Origin: Asterias amurensis
Taxonomy: Eukaryota > Echinodermata > Asteroidea > Forcipulatida > Asteriidae
Assembly: GCF_032118995.1 (NCBI RefSeq)
Contig: NC_092655.1
Location: 14,332,406 to 14,396,405, forward strand
Length of the DNA stretch: 64,000 nucleotides
Reading direction: 5' to 3'
A program made the position numbers and the translations under genes. The notes beneath the pieces were generated by a model. That model was not told where the DNA came from. It did no database searches and saw nothing but the letters and a program-made list of their open reading frames with translations. Positions within the stretch are counted from its first letter, which is position 1; each line of letters opens with the position of its first letter. Positions 59,901-64,000 of the stretch are shown here, in pieces.

Positions 59901-62900
59901 TAAAAGAATTTGATTTGTAAAAATTACAAAACGTATATTGGAGGCAGTGAGGCCTATCTATCCATTTTGAAAAGAATTTGAGTTGAATTGTTTTCAAGCC
60001 AAATATAATACGCATATGGAACATGGCTCTCATTTGCCGTGTTCAATATTTTCAGAGCCATAGTGTGCATACAATTTAGACGCAAATTAGTGACAAAAAA
60101 ACCTACAAATTGTTATGATTAGTTCAACTAGAATTACTGTGTCTCGTGTACTGCACAAGTTGCAGGTATGGATCAAACCATATTTTTGTGCATAGCTTAG
60201 TCACCATTCACACAGGCATGCAAGTACAGTTTTTCACAATTATTAAAGTTTTGCCTGAATGTAATCTTTATGGGGGAAAATATTTAACTTTGAAGAAACC
60301 ACCTTAATATGCTCACTTTTTAGGGTCTGTTCACAGTTTGTGCAAACATGAGCTGTATTTGTACAAAATGGTACAGAATGCATGGTGTGAAAAAAAATTA
60401 ATATCTGTTTTCTTTCATATGCTACATGTACATGTAGCTATAACTTCAAAGTGGAAAGAAAGTTGTGACGCAAATTTTATTTTGTTTGTGTCATGTCCAT
60501 GCATGGATGTTTGCTTGGAATCGCCGATAAATTATGTCTGCATAGGTTAGTCACTATTCACAAAGGCACGCATGCAAGTACAGTTTTTCACAAAAAAATT
60601 AAAAAATTGTGGTACAGCAACACTTTGTACACTTTTCTTTTTTCAAAGGCTCAGTTGAGAAACAAAACATGAGGAAATCAGCTGAAAAGTAGACTTGTAG
60701 ACAAGTCGTTAAATCGGCCCCACGTGGTAAGATAGTGGAGTTGTAGCAGTGCCCTCGCGCAAACTGCTGGCTCCCCGATGAAAAGTTGCATGCCTCTTTG
60801 CATCAACAATCTCTACTCTTGCATCCACTACTCCTGGGTGGTGCAAAGCAACAATGGCCACGTGTCACAACTTTGATATGAACCTCCACTTCAATGACTC
60901 CAAAATAAGAACTTCAGTTTGATAAAGACCACTTGGCCACCACACACTCTGTCAATGAATGACCACCATCTTATTTATTTATTTAATTACTTTATTTAAT
61001 TACTTTTTTATTTTTTGCTTGTTTGTTTACTTACTTGTTTTATTGTTTATTTATTCACTTAATTATTTTTTGAATTATTTATTGATTGACTGCTTGTTTG
61101 ATTAATTAATTAACTTATTTATTTATTTTTCACTTATTTGTCTTTTTTTGTTTACTCTTAATGTTTTGTAGCGTTGTCGTTTCTGTTATGGGTTTTTTCC
61201 CTTTCATTGTTGCCTTGTTTGTATTTTCTGTACTTGTACTGTTGAGGTCAAATAAATAATAATAATAATAATAATTATCAAATTTCTATTTAATTTTTTA
61301 TGTCTGACCAATAAGGTGAAAATTCTCAGTTGGTTTCATCTTAACGTACGTGACGGTGCAATCGTTTCTTTAAACAATAAATCATGATTTTTTTCTTGGT
61401 TACAGAAAACTGTGACTGTCTGTCTTTAAGCGATTGTAAACGTAGTGCAAAATTTCGAATAAAAACATAACAATTTAGGTGTGTGGCCACAACATTTCAA
61501 CATCGGGTTTGAAGTTGGGGTTGTGAATCATTATTAACCTACTGTCAACCAACGGATTGATCACTGACCAGAGGGATATTATCACTGCAACATAGAATTC
61601 CTGGGAGGCAACCCCAAAATAAACCAATTACATGATTTTCCACTGGAAATACATGGCTAATGGCAAACAGCCTCTGTATATATTTACTTTCAACATAAAC
61701 AGTATCTGGATCAGTCTAAACACTGGCCCTTGCCCAATTTCATCTACTTAATAATAAGCACAGTAACATTGTGCTTACCAGAATTACAAGGTTACCAGCC
61801 AAAATACTATTTCACATGAACCCCAATTTGTGACTGGTATCCTGCTCACTTCTGCAAGACAGAAAATTGCTAAGCAATATTTTCTGCTTAAGGGCCCAGG
61901 TTACTCCTTTACAAACAACAAGACATTGCATGAGCCGAGGCTACAGTATATAGCTTAACTCAGGATGTGGTCAAGTGCACCCTTTAAACATCTTATTTTG
62001 GGTCAACAAGATACTATATAAGTTATCACACAAGCGCCAGTGGAATACGGGAAAATATAGCGCTTCTGCGTCCCATATCCAAGCAAACTTGGCGCGTGAC
62101 ATAGAACACACAATACGCATGGTAGTGATATTAGCTGTGCAATATAGGTTTTTATCACCACTCCATTCTGCGAATCTGATTGGAGGATTAGCGAGTACTT
62201 GAAGACAATTTCAGTTATAGTTACTTTCATCTCATTTTCAAAACATTAATATTTTAAAAGAGAGGGGTATAGGCCACTGTACTGAATCTTTGCCAAAAAT
62301 TACTTCAAAAAGTATGTCTATAAAAACTTGTTTGGTAAGAAGCTGTTCGTGTTGATAATTAAACATTTTGCTCTCAAAAACATTGAAATCTAAGCAGATT
62401 GTGTATACCAATTACAGATGATTCTTTTGTGTGTGGATTTTGGGTGAATGGCTTGACATTTTTTAAACGAAATTTTCACAGGCTAGTTTTATTGCATATT
62501 TTTACATTTATATAGGATTCAAACAGTCAAACGGTTCAAAATCTTGATTTTGGTAGAATAATTAAACAGCCCCTTTCTAGGAACACTCAAAACTCAACAC
62601 TAACACTCAAAAGCCATACCTTCCCTTTTAAGGGGAAACCTGTTTACCTTCTGCAATATTGGTATATGATAACTTAAATTTAAAATACAACATTGATAAT
62701 AAACATTCCTGACTCCCAATATTCACCTTGCTCAGCTCCAATCTTATTCGTGCTCCCCATAACTGTCCCAGATTTCTGAGACATGGCAAAAGGTCTCCTC
62801 TTCCTCCGGCTGCCGTTGACAGCATCAACAACATCTGTCTCAATCCAATTATCCTGGTTTCTGATCTTGACCAGTGTTTTGATCGGCACTCTCTTCACGT

Positions 62901-63111
62901 CACCGTTGTCTGACAGAAATTTACCGACATCCTTCCCCCGTATTTTGCTCTCGAGAGCATCCCGGCCGCGACGCGTTTTCAGGGACTCCTTGGCCAGCTC
63001 GACGAGGTCCTCGTAGAGTTCGTAAATCTCCATGCAGACATCTACATCATTGCTGTCACAGGTTCCGTACTCCCCGCCCTGGTGGTGGAGAGGAGAGCGA
63101 TTTCTGTCCAT
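35815..63111 (-). CDS. TRPV: TRPV-type cation channel (invertebrate Nanchung/OCR-like), 14 exons, 759 aa
   Basis: Exons in transcript order: 63111-62727, 55521-55345, 52279-52090, 48341-48188, 47080-46829, 45869-45711, 45338-45231, 44552-44445, 43971-43817, 42571-42462, 41302-41163, 40329-40213, 36783-36652, 35907-35815. All are GT/AG; total 2280 nt. Residues 1-128 are a charged N-terminus. Ankyrin repeats span about 140-340 ([54 protein letters not shown]). The TRPV linker follows ([19 protein letters not shown]). S1 is about 412-434, S2 in exon 8, S3-S4 in exon 9, S4-S5 linker and S5 in exon 10. The pore is [10 protein letters not shown] in exon 11 and S6 [11 protein letters not shown] in exon 12, then a TRP-like helix ([15 protein letters not shown]). 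The family forms tetrameric calcium-permeable plasma-membrane channels, often sensory. Nanchung/OCR rather than Inactive/OSM-9 subtype is my inference. Confidence 0.92.
35957..36115 (+). mobile_element. SINE-like element (family S5)
   Basis: tRNA-like head with box B ACGGGTTCGACTACC, then TGTACTGAGTATACAGTGC. The same body lies at about 7728-7900 and 48452-48545 (minus sense), and related pieces lie at 14850-15070 and 29483-29640. Lies in TRPV intron 13. Confidence 0.5.
36153..36430. mobile_element. CWG foldback element, family F
   Basis: GGCCCAATTTCATAGCGCTG ... CAGCGCTATGAAAATGGGCC with CTG on both sides. Lies in TRPV intron 13. Confidence 0.82.
36652..36783 (-). CDS. TRPV: TRPV exon 13 (TRP helix and C-terminal region)
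   Basis: Acceptor TTATTTCAG, donor AATGAG|GTAAGT, phase 0. Encodes [17 protein letters not shown], which continues the post-S6 helix. Confidence 0.9.
37016..37496. mobile_element. TTAA MITE, family I, with GC-rich core
   Basis: TTAAAGGGTGGCTGCAGTG at the left; the inverse of TTAAAGGGATGCTGCAGTG at the right. AT-rich arms flank a GC-rich core (37135-37360) containing two GTGACGTC motifs. Lies in TRPV intron 12. Confidence 0.8.
37602..37738. mobile_element. CWG foldback element, family E
   Basis: GGGTCGATTTCACAAAGAGT at the left, GGTAAAAGCGACGG at the right, CAG on both sides. Lies in TRPV intron 12. Confidence 0.7.
38295..38680. mobile_element. Family A MITE, complete with TTAA both sides
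   Basis: TTAAAGGCAGTGGACACTAT ... AAAGTGTCCATTGTCTTTAA. Lies in TRPV intron 12. Confidence 0.88.
38859..39247. mobile_element. Family A MITE, complete with TTAA both sides
   Basis: TTAAAGGAAGTGGACACTAT ... ATAGTGTCCAGTGTCTTTAA. Lies in TRPV intron 12, about 180 bp from the previous copy and in the same orientation. Confidence 0.88.
39477..40016. mobile_element. CWG foldback element, family E, with internal repeats
   Basis: CAG flanks (39474-39476 and 40017-40019). Ends CCGTCGATTTCA and TGAAATCGGCTG. Inside are about three tandem units of TTACTCGTCCTAACTTTGAG (period near 65 bp) and other inserted sequence. Lies in TRPV intron 12. Confidence 0.7.
40047..40188. mobile_element. CWG foldback element, family E, near-perfect palindrome
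   Basis: GGGTCGATTTCATAAAGGTA ... TACCTTTGTGAAATCCACCC. Left flank CTG, right flank CAG. Ends 25 bp from TRPV exon 12. Confidence 0.82.
40213..40329 (-). CDS. TRPV: TRPV exon 12 (S6 gate)
   Basis: Acceptor CCATTGTAG, donor AGACAG|GTAATT, phase 0. S6 is [19 protein letters not shown], the most conserved TRPV segment, then TENEWQRQ. Confidence 0.93.
40350..40698. mobile_element. Family A MITE, left end missing
   Basis: Starts inside at AATAATTATTAGCATAAAAC, 20 bp from TRPV exon 12. The right end is CCAATAGTGTCCACTG. Confidence 0.82.
41163..41302 (-). CDS. TRPV: TRPV exon 11 (pore helix and selectivity filter)
   Basis: Acceptor AAATTGTAG, donor GGCAAG|GTAAGA, phases 1 and 0. The short extracellular turret leads into [19 protein letters not shown]. 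The acidic Glu in the filter would favour cations. Confidence 0.92.
41395..41665 (+). mobile_element. 3' end of a CR1/L2-type LINE (ORF2 C-terminus and tail)
   Basis: A frame reads [14 protein letters not shown] then [19 protein letters not shown] and [13 protein letters not shown], the typical C-terminal signature of non-LTR reverse-transcriptase ORF2. It is followed by GCGCAATATAAGTG and an ATT-rich tail. 5'-truncated, lying in TRPV intron 10 antisense to the gene. Confidence 0.75.
42039..42415. mobile_element. Family A MITE, complete
   Basis: TTAAAGACAATGGACACTAT ... TTACCAATAGAGCCTTTAA. It ends 47 bp from TRPV exon 10. Confidence 0.85.
42462..42571 (-). CDS. TRPV: TRPV exon 10 (S4-S5 linker and S5)
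   Basis: Acceptor CATTATACAG, donor TCAAG|GTGAGT, phases 2 and 1. Encodes [19 protein letters not shown] then S5 [15 protein letters not shown]. Two partial relatives of this exon lie upstream in the preceding intron. Confidence 0.92.
42656..43048 (+). mobile_element. tRNA-derived SINE (family S2, Ser/Leu-like head), near full length
   Basis: Head GTCGTGGCCGAGTGGTTAAG with box B GGGTTCAAATAC, a conserved body (GGGACGTAAAGCCGTTGGTC, CCCGGTGTT) and a tail GCGCCTTGAGTACCTTG ... TATATAAGACTTCGATATTATTA. Lies in TRPV intron 9. Confidence 0.85.
43061..43530. pseudogene. Two partial tandem copies of TRPV exon 10 with flanking intron
   Basis: Period 238 bp (CCGTGGAT at 43153 and 43391; the true exon has it at 42518). 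In minus sense both copies read LKL(V/L)GPFIFMI(C/Y)KIIHG-like residues but lose S5. The nearer copy keeps an AG acceptor (TTGCAG), the farther one reads AAAG. Neither has the exon's donor, so neither can supply S5. Confidence 0.85.
43529..43760. mobile_element. Family A MITE, internally deleted
   Basis: Both TTAA ends are present, but only about 230 bp remain; the central part is missing. Lies in TRPV intron 9. Confidence 0.8.
43817..43971 (-). CDS. TRPV: TRPV exon 9 (S3 and S4)
   Basis: Acceptor TATATTTAG, donor TTGAG|GTAATA, phases 0 and 2. S3 is [17 protein letters not shown]4 is [19 protein letters not shown] and, as in TRPVs, lacks an arginine ladder. Confidence 0.9.
44445..44552 (-). 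CDS. TRPV: TRPV exon 8 (S2)
   Basis: Acceptor TTTTTTAG, donor CTCATG|GTAAGT, phase 0. S2 is [17 protein letters not shown], followed by the cytoplasmic KEVYHLG. Confidence 0.9.
44597..45115 (+). mobile_element. Family G element interrupted by a family A MITE
   Basis: AGCGTTGAGACCAACTGAAG ... TTCCGCCCAGGTAGTAG, then the MITE, then AAGGCAGGACAGTTCTTTTC. Lies in TRPV intron 7. Confidence 0.7.
44721..45082. mobile_element. Family A MITE inserted in a family-G element
   Basis: TTAAAGGCAGTGGACACTAT ... TGTTCACTGTCTTTAA. The flanking sequence exists without the insert at 20880-20930, which fixes the target as TTAA. Confidence 0.92.
45231..45338 (-). CDS. TRPV: TRPV exon 7 (S1-S2 extracellular loop)
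   Basis: Acceptor TTTAAAACAG, donor GACAAG|GTAAGA, phase 0. Hydrophilic, with an N-glycosylation sequon (NVTES), as expected of an outside loop. Confidence 0.87.
45711..45869 (-). CDS. TRPV: TRPV exon 6 (pre-S1 and S1)
   Basis: Acceptor CATCCCCAG, donor GGAAAG|GTACGT, phase 0. Encodes [13 protein letters not shown] then S1 ([19 protein letters not shown]) and the RP that follows S1 in TRPVs. Confidence 0.9.
45975..46201. mobile_element. GC-rich foldback MITE, family H
   Basis: TTCGGTTAGCTTCCCCAGG ... GGGGAAGCTAATTGATTGCA. The same CCAGGGGCTCACC and CCCTGCTTGTGGA core as the copy at 329-561. Lies in TRPV intron 5. Confidence 0.75.
46640..46810 (-). mobile_element. SINE family S2 fragment
   Basis: CACCATGTAATGG, GTGCACTG and GGGACCAAAGGC blocks. 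Ends about 20 bp from TRPV exon 5. Confidence 0.6.
46829..47080 (-). CDS. TRPV: TRPV exon 5 (last ankyrin repeats, linker)
   Basis: Acceptor CTTGTTCAG, donor AACCAG|GTAAAG, phase 0 at both ends. Encodes [25 protein letters not shown] and the linker signature [15 protein letters not shown]. Confidence 0.92.
47130..47292 (+). mobile_element. tRNA-like element, family S1, with conserved leader
   Basis: Leader ATTGACAAAATAGGGAGACC, head GGCTAAATAGCTCAGTTGG, box B GGTTCGAGTCCC, and a tail TTGTCCAACCCCAAATC. Lies in TRPV intron 4. Confidence 0.7.
47296..47725 (-). mobile_element. SINE (S2 subfamily) interrupted by a foldback element
   Basis: The flanks match the SINE at 3087-3429 (CCTTTAATCTTTCTCAGCTC and onward). 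The foldback at 47391-47557 interrupts it between CTG repeats. Confidence 0.75.
47391..47557. mobile_element. CWG foldback element, family E, inside a SINE
   Basis: CTG flanks at 47388-47390 and 47558-47560. Ends CCGTCGATTTCATAAAACTC and CTTTGTGAAATCGGCC. The host SINE gives an independent view of the target. Confidence 0.82.
48188..48341 (-). CDS. TRPV: TRPV exon 4 (ankyrin repeats)
   Basis: Acceptor ATTTCTAG, donor AAAAAG|GTGAGC, phases 2 and 0. Encodes [14 protein letters not shown] and [19 protein letters not shown]. Its first bases and upstream intron are repeated several times up to about 49.5 kb. Confidence 0.9.
48662..49520. repeat. Serial duplication of the TRPV exon 4 acceptor region
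   Basis: Units of about 243 bp begin with relatives of exon 4's first bases (CAGTCTCTCACCAGTACACC) followed by intron words (CATATTGATTTTGTTTGAGG, AACAGCTGGACCCATGGTAA). Copies lie near 48671, 48924, 49167 and 49432, besides the true exon at 48321. Confidence 0.85.
49571..50001 (-). mobile_element. tRNA-derived SINE (family S2), near full length
   Basis: Reverse orientation: (AAT)n tail at the left, GTGTCGTGGCCGAGCGG head at the right, box B GGGTTCGAATCC. Lies in TRPV intron 3. Long open frames across it are SINE sequence. Confidence 0.85.
50467..50850. mobile_element. TTAA MITE, family C, complete
   Basis: TTAAAGGAACATTACAGAAT ... ATTCTGTAACGTTCCTTTAA, with TTAA at both ends, in TRPV intron 3. 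Confidence 0.88.
50949..51095. mobile_element. CWG foldback element, family E
   Basis: GGGTCAATTTCACAAAGAGT ... CTCTTTGTGAAATCCACCC with CAG on both sides. Lies in TRPV intron 3. Confidence 0.83.
51109..51515 (+). mobile_element. tRNA-derived SINE family S3 interrupted by a foldback element
   Basis: Head up to TTAGACTGCAG, then a foldback (51125-51268), then GACTTGCAATCACAAGG and the S3 body to GCCGAGTTCCCTTAGCGGGA. Lies in TRPV intron 3. Confidence 0.75.
51125..51268. mobile_element. CWG foldback element, family E, inside SINE S3
   Basis: GGGTGGATTCACAAAGAGTT ... ATCTTTGTGAAATCAACCC with CAG on both sides. The S3 copy at 11153 reads ACTGCAGGACTTGC without the insert. Confidence 0.87.
51640..51775. 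repeat. Inverted cluster of CGAAACGTC motifs
   Basis: Three copies of GACGTTTCGACCCTAGCAGA (two in one orientation, one inverted) form a strong hairpin. A related single motif is at 7348-7392. Confidence 0.75.
51911..52069. mobile_element. Short foldback element next to TRPV exon 3
   Basis: ATAGACCTTATGCATTGACG at the left and GTCATGTGCATAAGGTCTAT at the right. Ends about 20 bp from exon 3. Confidence 0.65.
52090..52279 (-). CDS. TRPV: TRPV exon 3 (ankyrin repeat, GRFF finger)
   Basis: Acceptor ATTTCAG, donor GAAGG|GTAAGT, phases 1 and 2. Contains [15 protein letters not shown] and the long finger RCYGRFF typical of TRPV ankyrin domains. Confidence 0.9.
52509..52699. mobile_element. Foldback element with TTGACC ends (and relative at 52948-53135)
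   Basis: ATTGACCCATTTCACC ... GCAAGGGGTCAATAT. The second, diverged copy shares TGCGCATTTTAGGC and GTGAGC(G/A)TGG words. Rich in CpG. Confidence 0.5.
53278..53661. mobile_element. TTAA MITE, family C, complete
   Basis: Nearly identical in layout to the copy at 50467-50850, with TTAA at both ends. Lies in TRPV intron 2. Confidence 0.88.
54129..54480. mobile_element. Family A MITE
   Basis: TTAAAGGCAATGGACACTTT ... TTTGACAATTACCAATAATG. Lies in TRPV intron 2. Confidence 0.8.
54950..55150. mobile_element. Family A MITE, left half, joined to a SINE
   Basis: TTAAAGGCATGGTATACTAT ... TTGCTTTCAGATCCCTGAG, then S2 SINE sequence begins. Confidence 0.75.
55155..55300 (-). mobile_element. SINE family S2, 5' part
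   Basis: GTGAGTTACACAACACA, ACGTCCCATCC, AAGTGTCTTGC and GGGATTCGAACCC match S2. It ends about 45 bp from TRPV exon 2. Confidence 0.65.
55345..55521 (-). CDS. TRPV: TRPV exon 2 (first ankyrin repeat)
   Basis: Acceptor TTGATAG, donor ACTATG|GTAAGG, phases 1 and 1. Contains [13 protein letters not shown] and [11 protein letters not shown], the first ankyrin helices. Confidence 0.88.
55706..56068. mobile_element. Family A MITE, complete
   Basis: TTAAAGGCACTGGACACTAT ... AAGGTATCCAAGCTTTAA. Lies in TRPV intron 1, near exon 2. Confidence 0.83.
56220..56640. repeat. (CAAT)n simple repeat blocks
   Basis: TCAATCAATCAATC tracts at 56224-56350 and 56560-56640 around single-copy sequence, in TRPV intron 1. 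Confidence 0.9.
57080..57558. mobile_element. TTAA MITE, family C, interrupted by a SINE
   Basis: Body AGAAAACATCCCTTGAAATA ... CTTACACTGCCAGCAACTG, then the S1 SINE, then the MITE end TTCTGTAATGTTCCTTTAA. Confidence 0.8.
57397..57533 (-). mobile_element. tRNA-like element, family S1, inserted in a MITE
   Basis: TTGGGGTTGAACAAAGAATT ... GATTCGAACCAACAACC ... TAGCCCTATGTTGGCGG ... CCCTATTTTGTCAATATC. It interrupts the family-C MITE at 57080-57558 near its end. Confidence 0.75.
57700..59400 (+). repeat. Large tandem duplication (three units) with one insert
   Basis: TCTTAGCATCCATGCCTAAA recurs near 57712, 58255 and 59173, followed each time by TTTTAAATTACTCAA and CACTGCATCCATAAG. The middle unit carries about 540 bp of unrelated DNA (58400-58940). 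Family-F words (TCAGCAGATTGGAATTCTGC) mark the unit joins. TRPV intron 1. Confidence 0.8.
59857..59995 (+). repeat. Two-copy tandem duplication (about 70 bp)
   Basis: GCAGTGAGGCCTATCTATCC occurs at about 59876 and 59944 with matching flanks, in TRPV intron 1. Confidence 0.85.
59996..61736. other. Part of TRPV intron 1 without recognised features
   Basis: Repeated words GCATGCAAGTACAGTTTTTC (about 60218 and 60572), a T/A-rich tract (60960-61150) and an (AAT)n end at 61250-61275 that may be a LINE or SINE tail. No exon-like frame with splice sites was found. Confidence 0.5.
61737..61895. mobile_element. Family F foldback, diverged
   Basis: TGCCCAATTTCATCTACTTA ... CAATATTTTCTGCTTAAGGG. Lies in TRPV intron 1. 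Related fragments lie at about 8892-9035, 13431-13459, 25240-25350 and 28107-28215. Confidence 0.55.
62727..63111 (-). CDS. TRPV: TRPV exon 1 (N-terminal cytoplasmic region)
   Basis: ATG at 63111, donor GAGCAAG|GTGAAT, phase 1. It encodes a charged, partly helical region ahead of the ankyrin repeats, with a basic SRRKRR patch. It is followed by the largest intron (7.2 kb). Confidence 0.88.
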
Positions 63112-63758
63112 GATTGCTGTCGAGATTGATACTGATATAGACAGGAAAGTATGTTATGTGATGATGACACCGTAGAGCAATGTCTCCTTCAGAATTCCGC
63201 AGTATTGGCGATCGCTCAATAAACGATGACTGAAAACTTGTATTTTGTATGAATGTGCAAGTATCACATTTTGTGTATCCCCAACATTATGATGACCGCT
63301 TTCGGAAACAACTGTCGAACCACATCATAATGAGTCCCTTTATCTCTCATTCATTCATTTCACATTAACCACACTCGCCGTCCGTGCAGATGATCGTCAT
63401 CGTACTATCGTCGCTCTCGCAACTAGCGATCGTGTCCGCCTCACGGCATTACAGGTTGATTTACAATCGGTGTCCACTCAAGCATCAAGCCCGCGATCCT
63501 CATTTGCCTAATAAGAAACACTGTGTGCCCTTTTCCCCGTGTGTACTCCTTCCTTGACAACCGCATAATGAGATAAACTGTGGCTTGTGTAGCAACGACC
63601 CAGCCGCTGCAACAACACATGACAACCCGCACAGACAGCGCGCCACGACACATACACAGTACACGTACACACAGTTAATTCAATCACTCGGTCGGTCGGT
63701 TTTTGGAGTTTAAAAACAACATTTCGGTGGAAATTGTGCTGGAAAAAATACCATCAAA
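63112..63758. promoter_or_regulatory. Putative bidirectional promoter region
   Basis: About 650 bp separate the TRPV start codon (-) from a divergent start codon (+). The middle (about 63380-63660) is rich in CpG compared with the surrounding DNA. No TATA box is evident on either side. Confidence 0.4.
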
Positions 63759-63850
63759 ATGATGAATACATCGATGCCGAATTCCACATCGTGGAATATC
63801 AAAAGAAGACGAGATTTCAGCCAGTTGAAGCCGGGTACAGAACTTCCGGG
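63759..63850 (+). CDS. Probable first coding exon of a divergent gene (partial)
   Basis: Tandem ATG codons at 63759 and 63762 after CCATCAAA open a frame of 30 codons, including WNIKRRRDF and LKPGTELP. It ends at a strong donor, CCGGG|GTAAGTC, in phase 2. The rest lies beyond the window and I do not recognise the product. The support is the start context, the consensus donor and the promoter-like position. Confidence 0.5.
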
Positions 63851-64000
63851 GTAAGTCAATTATGGAATAAGTTTATAGAAATGTGATTGTTGTGGGTAGG
63901 GTGTGCGTTAATTGATTGGTAGCCTTTATGCACCTGTTGTAACTTAGTTACACCTGCAAGTTGCAGGTGCATCGTTAATTGAACCGTACTTGTGAATTAT

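Noticed and set aside
1-64000. CRISPR arrays, operons or bacterial genes
   Set aside because: The spliced genes, SINEs and MITEs are plainly eukaryotic. The tandem repeats lack CRISPR-type spacer structure.
1-64000. LTR retroelements, endogenous viruses or Polintons
   Set aside because: No pair of long terminal repeats, no capsid, envelope, protease or integrase-like frame was seen. The only coding retroelement trace is the LINE ORF2 end at 41395-41665.

Overview
The window looks like nuclear DNA of an echinoderm. It is AT-rich, intron-rich and crowded with short interspersed repeats. The best taxonomic clue is a two-exon precursor (12798-14543) with the layout of the relaxin-like gonad-stimulating peptide (RGP) of echinoderms. 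Its A chain differs from the starfish peptide, so I do not assign a class.

Layout: 1-10.3 kb has no gene that I can support, only SINE-like copies, MITEs, hairpins and a tandem repeat. At 10.35-14.54 kb lies the RGP-like gene on +, with a CCAAT/TATA promoter, a probable non-coding first exon and two coding exons (119 aa). At 17.35-33.2 kb lies a second + gene: TATA box, 11 coding exons in one unbroken frame, 727 aa. It encodes an unrecognised secreted or GPI-anchored protein with a signal peptide, a furin site and a hydrophobic tail. At 63.11-35.8 kb lies a - strand gene of 14 coding exons (759 aa) for a TRPV-type cation channel: ankyrin repeats, six membrane segments, pore and TRP helix. It converges tail-to-tail with the second gene. 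At the right edge (63759-63850, +) is the probable first coding exon of a divergent gene that would share a promoter region with the TRPV gene.

The three complete gene models rest on splice sites read by eye. Every junction keeps frame, and the summed exon lengths (360, 2184 and 2280 nt) are exact multiples of three.

The rest is repeat biology. Several MITE families insert at TTAA and begin TTAAAGG; one insertion is proven by an unoccupied relative elsewhere in the window. Foldback elements are flanked by 3-bp CAG or CTG and share ATTTCA-type ends. tRNA-derived SINEs occur in several families, with one LINE 3' fragment. The TRPV gene also carries two local segmental duplications, of exon 10 and of the start of exon 4, that left non-functional exon copies in its introns. 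I see no functional link between the peptide gene, the secreted protein gene and the channel gene. Their adjacency is simply what the sequence shows.
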